A stretch of DNA of 6,851 nucleotides, taken from assembly GCA_947085305.1 (NCBI GenBank), contig CAMTVV010000228.1:1-6851 (forward strand), given 5' to 3'. The notes under the pieces were generated by a model, which searched no databases, was not told the origin of the DNA, and was given only the letters and a program-made list of their open reading frames with translations. The DNA comes from JAMCQB01 sp947085305. GTDB taxonomy: Bacteria; Nitrospirota; Thermodesulfovibrionia; Thermodesulfovibrionales; UBA9159. Shown here in pieces: positions 1-6,042 of this stretch. Every line of letters begins with the position of its first letter. The first letter of the stretch is position 1. The position numbers were made by a program, and so were the translations under genes.

Positions 1-428
1 ATTCCCCCCGAGTATCCTCCCAGGGAGCCATCCGACTCTATCACCCGGTGGCACGGAAGGACAATGGGTATGGGGTTTCTGCTCAGGGCCTGCCCCACTG
101 CCCTGGATCCCTTTGGACTTCCCGCCTTCTCCGCGAGCCACTTGTATGTCCGCGTCTCGCCATAAGGAATTTCTTTGAGGGCCAGCCAAACCTTTTTCTC
201 GAAATCCGTGCCGCGGAGGAAAACAATGTCCTGGTAAAAATCCCGCAGCCTGCCGCTGAAATAATCCCCCATCTGCTTCCGGAAGGATTCGGGAGCCCTG
301 CCCCTGGGATAGGCCGGCCGTTCCCCTTCAAAACCGATCTCCACCAGCCCTTTTCCCGAAAACACGAGGAAAAGGAGTCCAAGGGGGCTTTGAAATGTGT
401 CATGGAAGATTGCTGATTTCTGTCTCAC
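1..428 (-). CDS. ogt: Methylated-DNA--protein-cysteine methyltransferase, C-terminus cut by window edge
   Basis: Suicide DNA-repair protein that takes the alkyl group from O6-alkylguanine onto its own active-site cysteine. Reading the minus strand from 428 gives 142 codons without a stop. The active-site motif PCHRV lies at residues 125-129 (Cys126 at 51-53), followed by IESDGSLGGYSGG, the conserved tail of the active-site region. Upstream, DFEKKVWLALKEIPYGETRTY is close to the family's DNA-binding helix region, and SRAVGQALSRNPIPIVLPC leads into the active site. The N-terminal part (FQSPLGLLFLVFSGKGLVEIGF) matches the small N-terminal domain. About 15-25 residues should lie beyond base 1. 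The start is uncertain: GTG at 428 is the only standard start in frame between the stop at 441-443 and the conserved region, and it has no good Shine-Dalgarno sequence. A CATAAT box at 467-472 could be a -10 element. The family assignment is secure; Ogt versus an Ada-C-type domain cannot be fully told apart here, but no Ada N-terminal domain is fused. Confidence 0.93.
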   Translation of the reverse strand, partial: MRQKSAIFHDTFQSPLGLLFLVFSGKGLVEIGFEGERPAYPRGRAPESFRKQMGDYFSGRLRDFYQDIVFLRGTDFEKKVWLALKEIPYGETRTYKWLAEKAGSPKGSRAVGQALSRNPIPIVLPCHRVIESDGSLGGYSGG

Positions 429-437
429 TGCAGAAGC

Positions 438-514
438 AATTCAAAATTCAAAAAATAAGATTCAAAATTATGGAATTCCTTCATCTTGAATTTTTCATTT
501 CACATTTTTATTTT
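438..514. repeat. AT-rich array of 7-bp units in two opposed arms
   Basis: On the plus strand 438-479 divides exactly into six 7-mers: AATTCAA twice (438, 445), AAAATAA (452), GATTCAA (459), AATTATG (466) and GAATTCC (473). On the minus strand 480-514 divides into five more in the same phase: AGATGAA, AAATTCA, AAATGAA, AAATGTG and AAAATAA, the last identical to the unit at 452-458. The two arms meet at the palindrome GGAATTCC (472-479), and 457-494 can fold into an imperfect hairpin. The right arm overlaps the last codons and stop of the hybrid kinase gene. No function is known to me; a weak terminator or a mobile intergenic repeat are both possible. Confidence 0.6.
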
Positions 515-3500
515 CCTGAAGCTTCCTCTCTTCTTCCCCTTCTTTTTCAAATATCTCTACCCTGTCCCCTCCCTTCCTGACGGCCTGGGCCATGGCTATT
601 TCACAGCTCATGATGAGCTCCTCAGGCGTCTGCCCGTCAAGGAAGGCCAGCCCCACGCTCACGGTGAGCCTTCCCTTGGGCTGGGTCTCCTCATGAGAGA
701 AGGGATAGTTTCTTATTATAGCATTGAACCGGTTCCCCAATGAGAGGGCTGCAGAAAGGACTGTATTGGGCAGGACTACGGCAAAGGCGTCTCCGCCGTA
801 TCTCACCACAACGTCGGAGCCCCGGATGTTCTTTGTGAGGAGCTCGGCAATCTTTTTAAGCGCAATGCCCCCCGTATGTTCGCCGTTGTCTCTTATGTAC
901 TGGCCGAAGAAATCCACGTCGAGGATCATGAGGTTCAAAGGCTGTTTGTATCGCACCGCCCTCTCGACCTCCTGGGCAAGGCGCAGCTGGAAATAGCGGT
1001 GGTTGAATATCCCGGTTAATTCATCCACCAGTCCCGCCCTCTTTGGATAGAGGACCTCTATCTCCGTGATGTGATCGATGAGCTCCTTAATATCAAACTT
1101 ATGTTTCCTGATGATCCGCTCGATCTTCCCCATAAGGCTGATCCTGTCCTCCACCGGTATGTCCGTTTCAGTGAGGATAAATATGGGGATATTGCGCGTT
1201 GATTGATTCTCCTTCATCTCCTTCACCACATCAAACCCGAGCATGTCCGGAAGTTCGAAGTCAAGCAATACCACATCGGGCCGCAGCGCAGAAGCAAGCT
1301 CTATTCCCCTCTTGCCCTCCCTCGCAGAATAGATGAGAAATTCCCTGGAATCGAACCCCTCCTTCAGCAACTCTGTTTCTCCGTCAGCGGCGATGATGAG
1401 TATCGTTGTCAGATGTTTCTTGCCCTTCAGGATGCTTAATCCCTGGATTTTGTCCAGAAGGGCTTCCTTGTCAAGGGGTTTCAGCAGATAGTCAGTGGCG
1501 CCAAGGGCAAAGGCAAGGTCCTTGTTGTCTATGATGGAATGGATCAGGACCGGAATATTTGAAGTGGCTTCATTGCTCTTGAACGCCTGGAGCGCTTCCC
1601 AGCCGTCTTTCTTGGGCAGCATGATATCGAGGAGGATCGCAAAGGGCCTGAGTTCCATGGCCTTTGCCACTGCCTCCTCACCGTCAAATGCATGAGCCAC
1701 CTTATAGCCCGCCTGGGTGAGGTGTATCGTGAGAAGTTCTGCGCTGGCAGGATCGTCCTCCACAACCAGGATGAGGGGCGCCCTTTCATTCATCCAGGGG
1801 AAGTTGAGGTTCACTGCTTCCACCTCTTCGGCCTGTTTCTCCTGCAGTTGGCTGATAAGGGGAATGGAAACCGTGAATGTGCTTCCCTCTCCGAGCCTGC
1901 TCTCCACCGCCACCTGTCCACCGTGGAGTTCCACAAGCTTTTTCGTAAGGGCAAGGCCGAGCCCCGCGCCGCCGTACTGCCGCGAAAAAGCGCTGTCTGC
2001 CTGCTCGAATTCATCAAAGATCCGCTGAAGGTCATCAGCCCTGATGCCGACGCCGGTGTCACTCACCGCAAATGTCACTATCTCCTGGCCCTCGGAGTCG
2101 CCATGGCCCGCTTCCTTCCCGATCACCACGCTCACCTTTCCGCCCTCGGGGGTAAATTTTATGGCGTTGGAGATGAGGTTATAAAAGACCTGTTTGAGCT
2201 TCACCATGTCCGCGGTAATAGAATCCACATTGTCGTTTATGCTGAGCCCGAGGTCAATGGCCTTCCTGTCGGCCATGGGCTTCATGACGTTAAAGATCTC
2301 GGCGATCATGTCTTCAACGAGGAAGGTCTCATAGCTCATCTCGTATTTGCCTGCCTCTATCTTGGCGATATCCAAGACGTTGTTCACCAGTTCCAGGAGG
2401 TGTTTCCCCGAGGAATGGATGTTCTTTACATACCTCTCCTGATTCTCTGTCAGCTCGCCGAAGATCTTCCCCTCGAGGACCTCGGAAAAACCGAGGATCG
2501 AATTAAGGGGCGTCCTCAATTCATGGCTCATGTTCGCTATGAACCTGGACTTATGCCGGCCGGCGCGCTCCAGTTCGCTGTTCATTCTTTCCAACTCCTC
2601 TGTCCTCTCCTTCACCTTGTTTTCGAATTTCTCTTTGAGCCTTGAGAGTTCATCTTCCTGTTCCCTAAGTTTTTTTAGGAGATTCGGCCGGTCCAGGAGA
2701 ATGCCGAGAATCCGCGCGACAAGGCTGATGGCCCGTTTCTGCCGCTCGGAATACTGCCGCAACTTGAAATCATCAAGATATATGATCCCGTGGACACGGT
2801 CATTAAAGATGATGGGGCACGCAAGAACCGCCTTTATCCCTTCGCGGATGAGGGCAGGATTGTTCGTAAAGTTCACCTCCGAGATATCATGGATGGCAAT
2901 GATCTCCTTTTTCTTTATCACCGCATCGGTCAGTCCGCCCGGCATCGCCCTCCAGTGTCTGTTCTCGGTAAACCGCTTGCTCAGTCCCCTGGCAGAAAGA
3001 AGGTGTATTTCATCGCCCTCCAGCATTACAACGCTCCCTGCCTGTGAATCGTTTATCTCCATGGCCCTGTCAAGGACAAAACCGATGAATTCCTCCAGGT
3101 TTTCTGTGACGCCGGCAGTCTCCGCAACAGAGAGTATCCTCTTCTGGTCCTCCATTGCCTTGTAAAGCTCGATCAGCGCCTTTTTCTGTTTCTCGATGGT
3201 CTTCCACAAAAACCGCGCCCCTGTTGCGTCGATGACCTCAATGCGGTTGAACAGCATACGAACAGTATCGCTGAGTTTGGCGTCTCCGGTCACATTGATG
3301 ATGATTTCAGGCCTGGCTTTTGTGGCGAGGATGTTGACATCGTAGAAGAGCGGGATCCCCCATTTTTGCGCGAGGACCGCGCCCGGGGTCTCAGGGTCCT
3401 TTTCATAAATTCCGACTAGCTCGATATCAGGGTCTCCCCTGAGCATGGACATGACAGTACTGCCGGCGATGTTGCCCCCGGCTATCGCAAGTTTGACCAT
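495..3500 (-). CDS. Soluble hybrid histidine kinase: Rossmann-GAF-HisKA-HATPase-REC-REC-GGDEF(degenerate)
   Basis: Predicted cytoplasmic signalling kinase of 1001 residues with no membrane segment or signal peptide. Domains: Rossmann-type nucleotide-binding domain (about 1-100; glycine-rich AIAGGNIAGS at 5-14, acidic residues EKD at 33-35 after strand 2, as in NAD-preferring folds); GAF (about 120-270); coiled coil (about 272-318); HisKA with H-box SHELRTPLNS, His326; HATPase_c with N-box NLISNAIKFT (441-450), G1 DTGVGI (481-486), F-box IFDEFEQ (494-500) and G2 GGAGLGLAL (510-518); REC1 (576-690) with Asp625, Ser655, Lys674; REC2 (698-815) with Asp747 but an AAD in place of the acidic pair and no Lys-Pro; GGDEF-like (824-985) with RYGGDAF at 900-906. 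The start is ATG at 3500, not the ATG at 3569: the Rossmann strand begins right after it, AAGGGGG lies 6 nt upstream, and it overlaps the preceding HD-GYP gene by 19 bp, which suggests translational coupling. Its last codons fall inside a 7-bp repeat array. Kinase function is highly likely; ligands are unknown. Confidence 0.93.
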   Translation of the reverse strand: MVKLAIAGGNIAGSTVMSMLRGDPDIELVGIYEKDPETPGAVLAQKWGIPLFYDVNILATKARPEIIINVTGDAKLSDTVRMLFNRIEVIDATGARFLWKTIEKQKKALIELYKAMEDQKRILSVAETAGVTENLEEFIGFVLDRAMEINDSQAGSVVMLEGDEIHLLSARGLSKRFTENRHWRAMPGGLTDAVIKKKEIIAIHDISEVNFTNNPALIREGIKAVLACPIIFNDRVHGIIYLDDFKLRQYSERQKRAISLVARILGILLDRPNLLKKLREQEDELSRLKEKFENKVKERTEELERMNSELERAGRHKSRFIANMSHELRTPLNSILGFSEVLEGKIFGELTENQERYVKNIHSSGKHLLELVNNVLDIAKIEAGKYEMSYETFLVEDMIAEIFNVMKPMADRKAIDLGLSINDNVDSITADMVKLKQVFYNLISNAIKFTPEGGKVSVVIGKEAGHGDSEGQEIVTFAVSDTGVGIRADDLQRIFDEFEQADSAFSRQYGGAGLGLALTKKLVELHGGQVAVESRLGEGSTFTVSIPLISQLQEKQAEEVEAVNLNFPWMNERAPLILVVEDDPASAELLTIHLTQAGYKVAHAFDGEEAVAKAMELRPFAILLDIMLPKKDGWEALQAFKSNEATSNIPVLIHSIIDNKDLAFALGATDYLLKPLDKEALLDKIQGLSILKGKKHLTTILIIAADGETELLKEGFDSREFLIYSAREGKRGIELASALRPDVVLLDFELPDMLGFDVVKEMKENQSTRNIPIFILTETDIPVEDRISLMGKIERIIRKHKFDIKELIDHITEIEVLYPKRAGLVDELTGIFNHRYFQLRLAQEVERAVRYKQPLNLMILDVDFFGQYIRDNGEHTGGIALKKIAELLTKNIRGSDVVVRYGGDAFAVVLPNTVLSAALSLGNRFNAIIRNYPFSHEETQPKGRLTVSVGLAFLDGQTPEELIMSCEIAMAQAVRKGGDRVEIFEKEGEEERKLQENKNVK

Positions 3501-4495
3501 TCCTGTCCCCCTTTTGGATCCATCCGGGTGATCATTTCGACAAAATGCTCCACCAGGCTGGGGTCCCACTGTCCGCTGTGCTTTTCATCTTTGAATACCC
3601 TCACCACAGAGAATGCAGCCCTCCCCTCGCGGTAAGGTCTTTTCGATACCATGGCATCAAAAGAATCCGCTAAGGAAAGCATCCTGGCGCTCACGGGTAT
3701 CTCCTCACCTCTGAGGCCGTCGGGAAACCCCCTGCCATCCCACCGTTCATGATGGCTTCTTATGACAGGGAGAATCCCCCTCACTGAGACGAGGGGTCTG
3801 CATATCTCCTCTCCAATGACCGTATGCCGCTTTACGGCTTCCAGCTCATCACCGGTGAGTCTCCCGTCCTTGCAGAGAAGGTCAGTGCTCACCCCTATCT
3901 TCCCTATATCGTGGAGAATACCCGCCTTTCTCATCTGTTCCTGCTCCTTCCTGCTGAAACCGAGGAAGGAGGCAAAGGCCGTGGAAATCTCACCCACCCT
4001 GGTGGAATGTCCACGGGTATACGGGTCCCTCGACTCCATTGCCACCGCGAGGGTGAGTATCACATTTTCGGAATGTTCCAGCTCGTCCTGGAGGCTCTTC
4101 AGCTTTATCAGGGAGTTCACCTTGATGGTCAGTTCAGCGGCATCAAAGGGTTTGCTGATGAAGTCATCCGCGCCGCACTCAAGACCGGTTATCCTGCTCT
4201 GTCTGTCCGTGAGGGCCGTAAGAAGTATGATGGGGAAGAACTGCTTTCCGGCCGCGGACTTCAGTTTTTTGCAGAGTTCAAATCCGTCCATGCCCGGCAT
4301 CATCACATCAAGGATGGCTATATCAATTTTATGGGTTTCGAATATGGAAAGGGCTGAGGAGGCGTCCAATGCGCTGAACACTTCGAGCCCGGCATTGCCA
4401 AAGATCGCCTCCATAAGTTCAAGGTTAGACCAGAGGTCATCAACTACAAGAACAGATGGCCTGTCCTCCGTAACTGTGCCGGGCAGAGGAACCAT
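3482..4495 (-). CDS. REC-HD-GYP response regulator, probable c-di-GMP phosphodiesterase
   Basis: A 337-residue response regulator likely to hydrolyse cyclic di-GMP when its receiver is phosphorylated. The receiver (about 14-132) has the acidic pair Asp19-Asp20, phospho-acceptor Asp63 in AILDVMMPGMDG, Thr93 and Lys115 in SKPFD, so it looks fully functional. A short linker helix (about 133-145) leads to the HD-GYP domain (about 146-335): His163 in TRGHSTRV, the HD pair His195-Asp196 in LHDIGKIGV, His224, His248-His249, and HHERWDGRGFPDG at 248-260. The GYP motif is therefore GFP, a conservative Tyr-to-Phe change. SLADSFDAMVSKRPYR (274-289) is the usual family tail motif. Metal ligands look complete, so activity is plausible. 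It is the first gene of an operon with the hybrid kinase, whose start overlaps its last codons; that kinase is the obvious candidate phosphodonor. The ATG at 4495 has no Shine-Dalgarno sequence but sits 7 nt from a strong -10 box, so translation may be leaderless. Confidence 0.95.
   Translation of the reverse strand: MVPLPGTVTEDRPSVLVVDDLWSNLELMEAIFGNAGLEVFSALDASSALSIFETHKIDIAILDVMMPGMDGFELCKKLKSAAGKQFFPIILLTALTDRQSRITGLECGADDFISKPFDAAELTIKVNSLIKLKSLQDELEHSENVILTLAVAMESRDPYTRGHSTRVGEISTAFASFLGFSRKEQEQMRKAGILHDIGKIGVSTDLLCKDGRLTGDELEAVKRHTVIGEEICRPLVSVRGILPVIRSHHERWDGRGFPDGLRGEEIPVSARMLSLADSFDAMVSKRPYREGRAAFSVVRVFKDEKHSGQWDPSLVEHFVEMITRMDPKGGQEWSNLR
3501..3513 (-). promoter_or_regulatory. Shine-Dalgarno sequence of the hybrid kinase
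   Basis: The minus strand reads AAGGGGG at 3513-3507, six bases before ATG at 3500, with a second AGGA directly abutting the start. This decides for the 1001-residue start over the upstream ATG at 3569, which would add 23 residues read out of frame across the end of the HD-GYP gene. The site lies inside that upstream gene, so terminating ribosomes could reinitiate here. Confidence 0.7.
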
Positions 4496-4530
4496 AAGGG
4501 AATTAAAGCATTCCTGAGGATATTTGTCAA
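4496..4530 (-). promoter_or_regulatory. Sigma-70-type promoter of the HD-GYP/kinase operon, predicted leaderless
   Basis: The minus strand has a perfect -35 TTGACA (4530-4525), a 17-bp spacer and -10 TTTAAT (4507-4502), with TGC directly before the -10 giving an extended -10. Six bases separate the -10 from the ATG at 4495, so the expected transcription start is at or within a base or two of the A of the start codon. There is no ribosome binding site between the -10 and the ATG, which agrees with leaderless translation. Confidence 0.7.
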
Positions 4531-4585
4531 TATTTTTCTTTTAATATTGGCAGTTATGAATAAAACATAATTTAAAACTTTAGAC

Positions 4586-4801
4586 TCAAACAGCCCGAAG
4601 GCCCGCATAATAGCAGCAACATTCATTATCAAGGTCGTTTATGAATGATCTTTCGATACCGTCATCAAAAATGACCCTCACGAGGCAGAACCCGCCGTCA
4701 AGGACTGAGTGGCTCTCTTCCACCACCACACCAATGCCCCAGGCATAATACCTAAGGTGTTGAACCCTATCGCCCAGTTTCAGATAAAGCCGCTGTCTCA
4801 T
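4586..4801 (-). CDS. Small DUF3553-like protein with a Cys-Cys-Cys C-terminus
   Basis: A 71-residue soluble protein, function unknown. LKLGDRVQHLRYYAWGIG (7-24) followed by beta-rich FCLVRVIFDDG (38-48) and ERSFIND (50-56) resembles the small DUF3553 / SH3-like barrel pattern (GDRV-H-x-WG-G-V, then VxFxDG), in which a short beta barrel often meets nucleic acid or protein. I make the match from memory, so it is a likely family call and not a proven one. The tail carries three consecutive cysteines (61-63) in NECCCYYAG plus Cys39, which could bind a metal or be redox active. The start ATG at 4801 is supported by the conserved motif starting just after it and by a TATAAT box 5 nt upstream. It has its own promoter; the HD-GYP promoter lies between it and the next minus-strand gene. 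A GCC-TTCG-GGC mini-hairpin near its stop is too short to call a terminator. Confidence 0.8.
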   Translation of the reverse strand: MRQRLYLKLGDRVQHLRYYAWGIGVVVEESHSVLDGGFCLVRVIFDDGIERSFINDLDNECCCYYAGLRAV

Positions 4802-4815
4802 TTTTTATTATACCA
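4802..4815 (-). promoter_or_regulatory. Extended -10 promoter of the DUF3553-like gene, predicted leaderless
   Basis: The minus strand reads TGGTATAAT (4815-4807): a perfect -10 TATAAT with the TGn extension. Only five bases lie between it and ATG at 4801, so transcription should start at or just after the start codon's first base. No clear -35 is visible 16-18 bp upstream, which is common for extended -10 promoters. A GGTGG just upstream overlaps the -10 region and would not be transcribed, so it cannot act as a ribosome binding site. Confidence 0.6.
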
Positions 4816-4859
4816 CCGTGGTTCCCACCGAAAAATAGACATAGAACTTTCCAAAAGTT

Positions 4860-4953
4860 TCCCCTCCCTTGATGGGAGGGGATTAAGGGGAGGGTGATAC
4901 AATATCCCTGAAGGTTACCCCTCCCCCTCGCCCCCTCCCGCAAGGGGAGGGGG
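4860..4953. repeat. G/C-rich inverted repeat pair (MITE- or REP-like)
   Basis: Two strong hairpins in opposite orientation fill the middle of the divergent spacer. The first has a 9-bp stem (4860-4868 with 4874-4882, core CCCCTCCC, loop TTGAT). The second has a 9-bp stem (4931-4939 with 4945-4953, CCCCCTCCC, loop GCAAG). Each is accompanied by a further G-run or C-run block (AAGGGGAGGG at 4885-4894; ACCCCTCCCC at 4917-4926), so the whole is a large imperfect inverted repeat around 4895-4916. Elements of this CCCTCCC/GGGAGGG style are dispersed in many environmental bacterial genomes. Open frames across it give low-complexity Gly/Arg/Pro-rich peptides and are not genes. The rest of the 230-bp spacer holds the two outward promoters and otherwise nothing I recognise. 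Confidence 0.75.
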
Positions 4954-4995
4954 TTTGAGAGGATTAACAATTTTCTATCTCTATTTTAGATTTCA

Positions 4996-5031
4996 TTGCC
5001 TTTCCTTTTTGCATTGATGTATCATTTTTAG
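4996..5031 (+). promoter_or_regulatory. Promoter of the MetE-like gene, predicted leaderless
   Basis: A -35-like TTGCCT (4996-5001), an 18-bp spacer and -10 TATCAT (5020-5025, one mismatch to consensus) are followed by six bases and ATG at 5032. Transcription would begin at about the start codon. No Shine-Dalgarno sequence precedes the ATG; the six intervening bases are TTTTAG. The -35 is weak, so this is less sure than the HD-GYP promoter. Confidence 0.5.
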
Positions 5032-6036
5032 ATGGTTAAACCCTTTTCCACAACCGGTATAGGAAGCCTTCCCCATCTTGACCCTCACGAGGCATGCAAG
5101 CTCGTCCTCGAAACCTTTGATATCCCTTTCTGGCCTCAGCTTCCCCATGCTTCGTTCCTTGAATGGATGATACCCCAGTATTCCGAGGGCATGCCCTTTA
5201 TCAACATTGATATGAAAACCGAAACTGTCTTTGTCGGCAGAAACGAGAGCGATGAACTTGAGCGGTTCTATGAGACCTGCAGGGACGGGGCCAGGATCGC
5301 CATCTCAGATGATTACGCCCGGGGACTCCACGTCTTTCTCAAAATGATCAGGGGGAGACGCTTCGAAACCCTTAAGGGTCAGATCACCGGTCCCATGACC
5401 TTCACCCTCGGCCTGAAGGACAGGGAAGGCAGGCCTGTCTATTTTGACGAAGAACTCCGTGAGATATCATTGCTGCTCCTTGAGGCAAAGGCCAGTTGGC
5501 AGATAGACCAGCTGAGGCCGTACGCCGACAATATCTTCATATTCATGGACGAGCCGATATTTTCCGCTTTGGGCAGCAGCGCCTACCTGAGTGTAAGCAG
5601 GGAAGAGACCTTGAGACTCCTCAAAGAAACTGCGTCTGCAATCAGGGATGCAGGAGGGATACCGGGGCTCCACTGCTGTGCCAATGCAGACTGGGTCCTT
5701 GCCGTGGAGAGCGGGGTGAAGGTGATCAGTTTCGACGCCTACCACTATTTCGACAACCTCGCCATCTACCATTACGAGATCAGGGGATTTCTCGAAAACG
5801 GCGGGTATCTTGCCTGGGGAATCATTCCGACCACCGACGATATTACAAAAGAGACCCCTGAATCGCTCATACATAAGTTCAGGGTCAGGTTTGACAAACT
5901 GAAGGAGCATATACCCTCTGATATCCTGGAATCTCAGACGATCCTTACCCCCTCCTGCGGGACCGGCTCCCGGACAGTGAAAGAGACAATAAAAATATTC
6001 CAGCTTCTCATACGGCTCAAGGAGGCATATAGTTGA
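5032..6036 (+). CDS. Short MetE-like / UROD-fold protein (cobalamin-independent methionine synthase family)
   Basis: A 334-residue single-barrel member of the UROD/MetE-like superfamily, likely a methyltransferase; the substrate is not known. It starts with TTGIGSLPH (7-15), the usual opening of the family, and has KGQITGPMTFTLG (115-127), FMDEP (171-175), GLHCCANADW (212-221) and LTPSCGTGS (305-313). By analogy with MetE, His214, Cys216 and Cys309 would be zinc ligands that activate a thiol acceptor. The MetE glutamate ligand appears replaced by Asp235 in VISFDAY. Full-length MetE has about 750 residues with an N-terminal folate-related half; that half is absent here. Short core-MetE proteins studied elsewhere take methyl groups from methylcobalamin or a corrinoid protein and not from methyl-folate, so a corrinoid donor is a reasonable guess. 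No corrinoid protein is encoded in the window. The start is fixed by the conserved N-terminus and the -10 box just upstream. It is transcribed divergently from the DUF3553-like gene. Confidence 0.85.
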   Translation: MVKPFSTTGIGSLPHLDPHEACKLVLETFDIPFWPQLPHASFLEWMIPQYSEGMPFINIDMKTETVFVGRNESDELERFYETCRDGARIAISDDYARGLHVFLKMIRGRRFETLKGQITGPMTFTLGLKDREGRPVYFDEELREISLLLLEAKASWQIDQLRPYADNIFIFMDEPIFSALGSSAYLSVSREETLRLLKETASAIRDAGGIPGLHCCANADWVLAVESGVKVISFDAYHYFDNLAIYHYEIRGFLENGGYLAWGIIPTTDDITKETPESLIHKFRVRFDKLKEHIPSDILESQTILTPSCGTGSRTVKETIKIFQLLIRLKEAYS

Positions 6037-6042
6037 AACGAC

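Noticed and set aside
83..403. Minus-strand open frame of 106 codons at the left end
   Set aside because: A different minus-strand frame over the same bases encodes Ogt with its PCHRV active site; this one has no family resemblance.
438..514. CRISPR-like array
   Set aside because: Units are 7 bp and contiguous with no spacers; not CRISPR.
1692..2645. Long plus-strand open frame (317 codons) antisense to the kinase
   Set aside because: Lies wholly across the HisKA/HATPase/REC1 coding region, has no recognisable domain and no ribosome binding site; an effect of codon bias in the real gene.
3501..3569. Extended kinase start at ATG 3569
   Set aside because: The added 23 residues are not domain-like and are read out of frame inside the HD-GYP gene; the ATG at 3500 has a good Shine-Dalgarno sequence and starts the Rossmann strand.
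3762..4517. Plus-strand open frames of 251 and 177 codons over the HD-GYP gene
   Set aside because: Antisense to a gene with complete REC and HD-GYP motifs; low-complexity Ser-rich translations.
4594..4607. TTCG-loop hairpin near the end of the DUF3553-like gene as a terminator
   Set aside because: Only three strong base pairs, inside the coding sequence, with no T-run directly after.
4767..4970. Small open frames on both strands across the G/C-rich repeat
   Set aside because: Their peptides are just the translated inverted repeat (Gly/Arg/Pro-rich) and part of the DUF3553-like gene in another frame.
5467..5910. Minus-strand open frame of 147 codons within the MetE-like gene
   Set aside because: Antisense to a conserved gene with clear metal-site motifs; no family resemblance.
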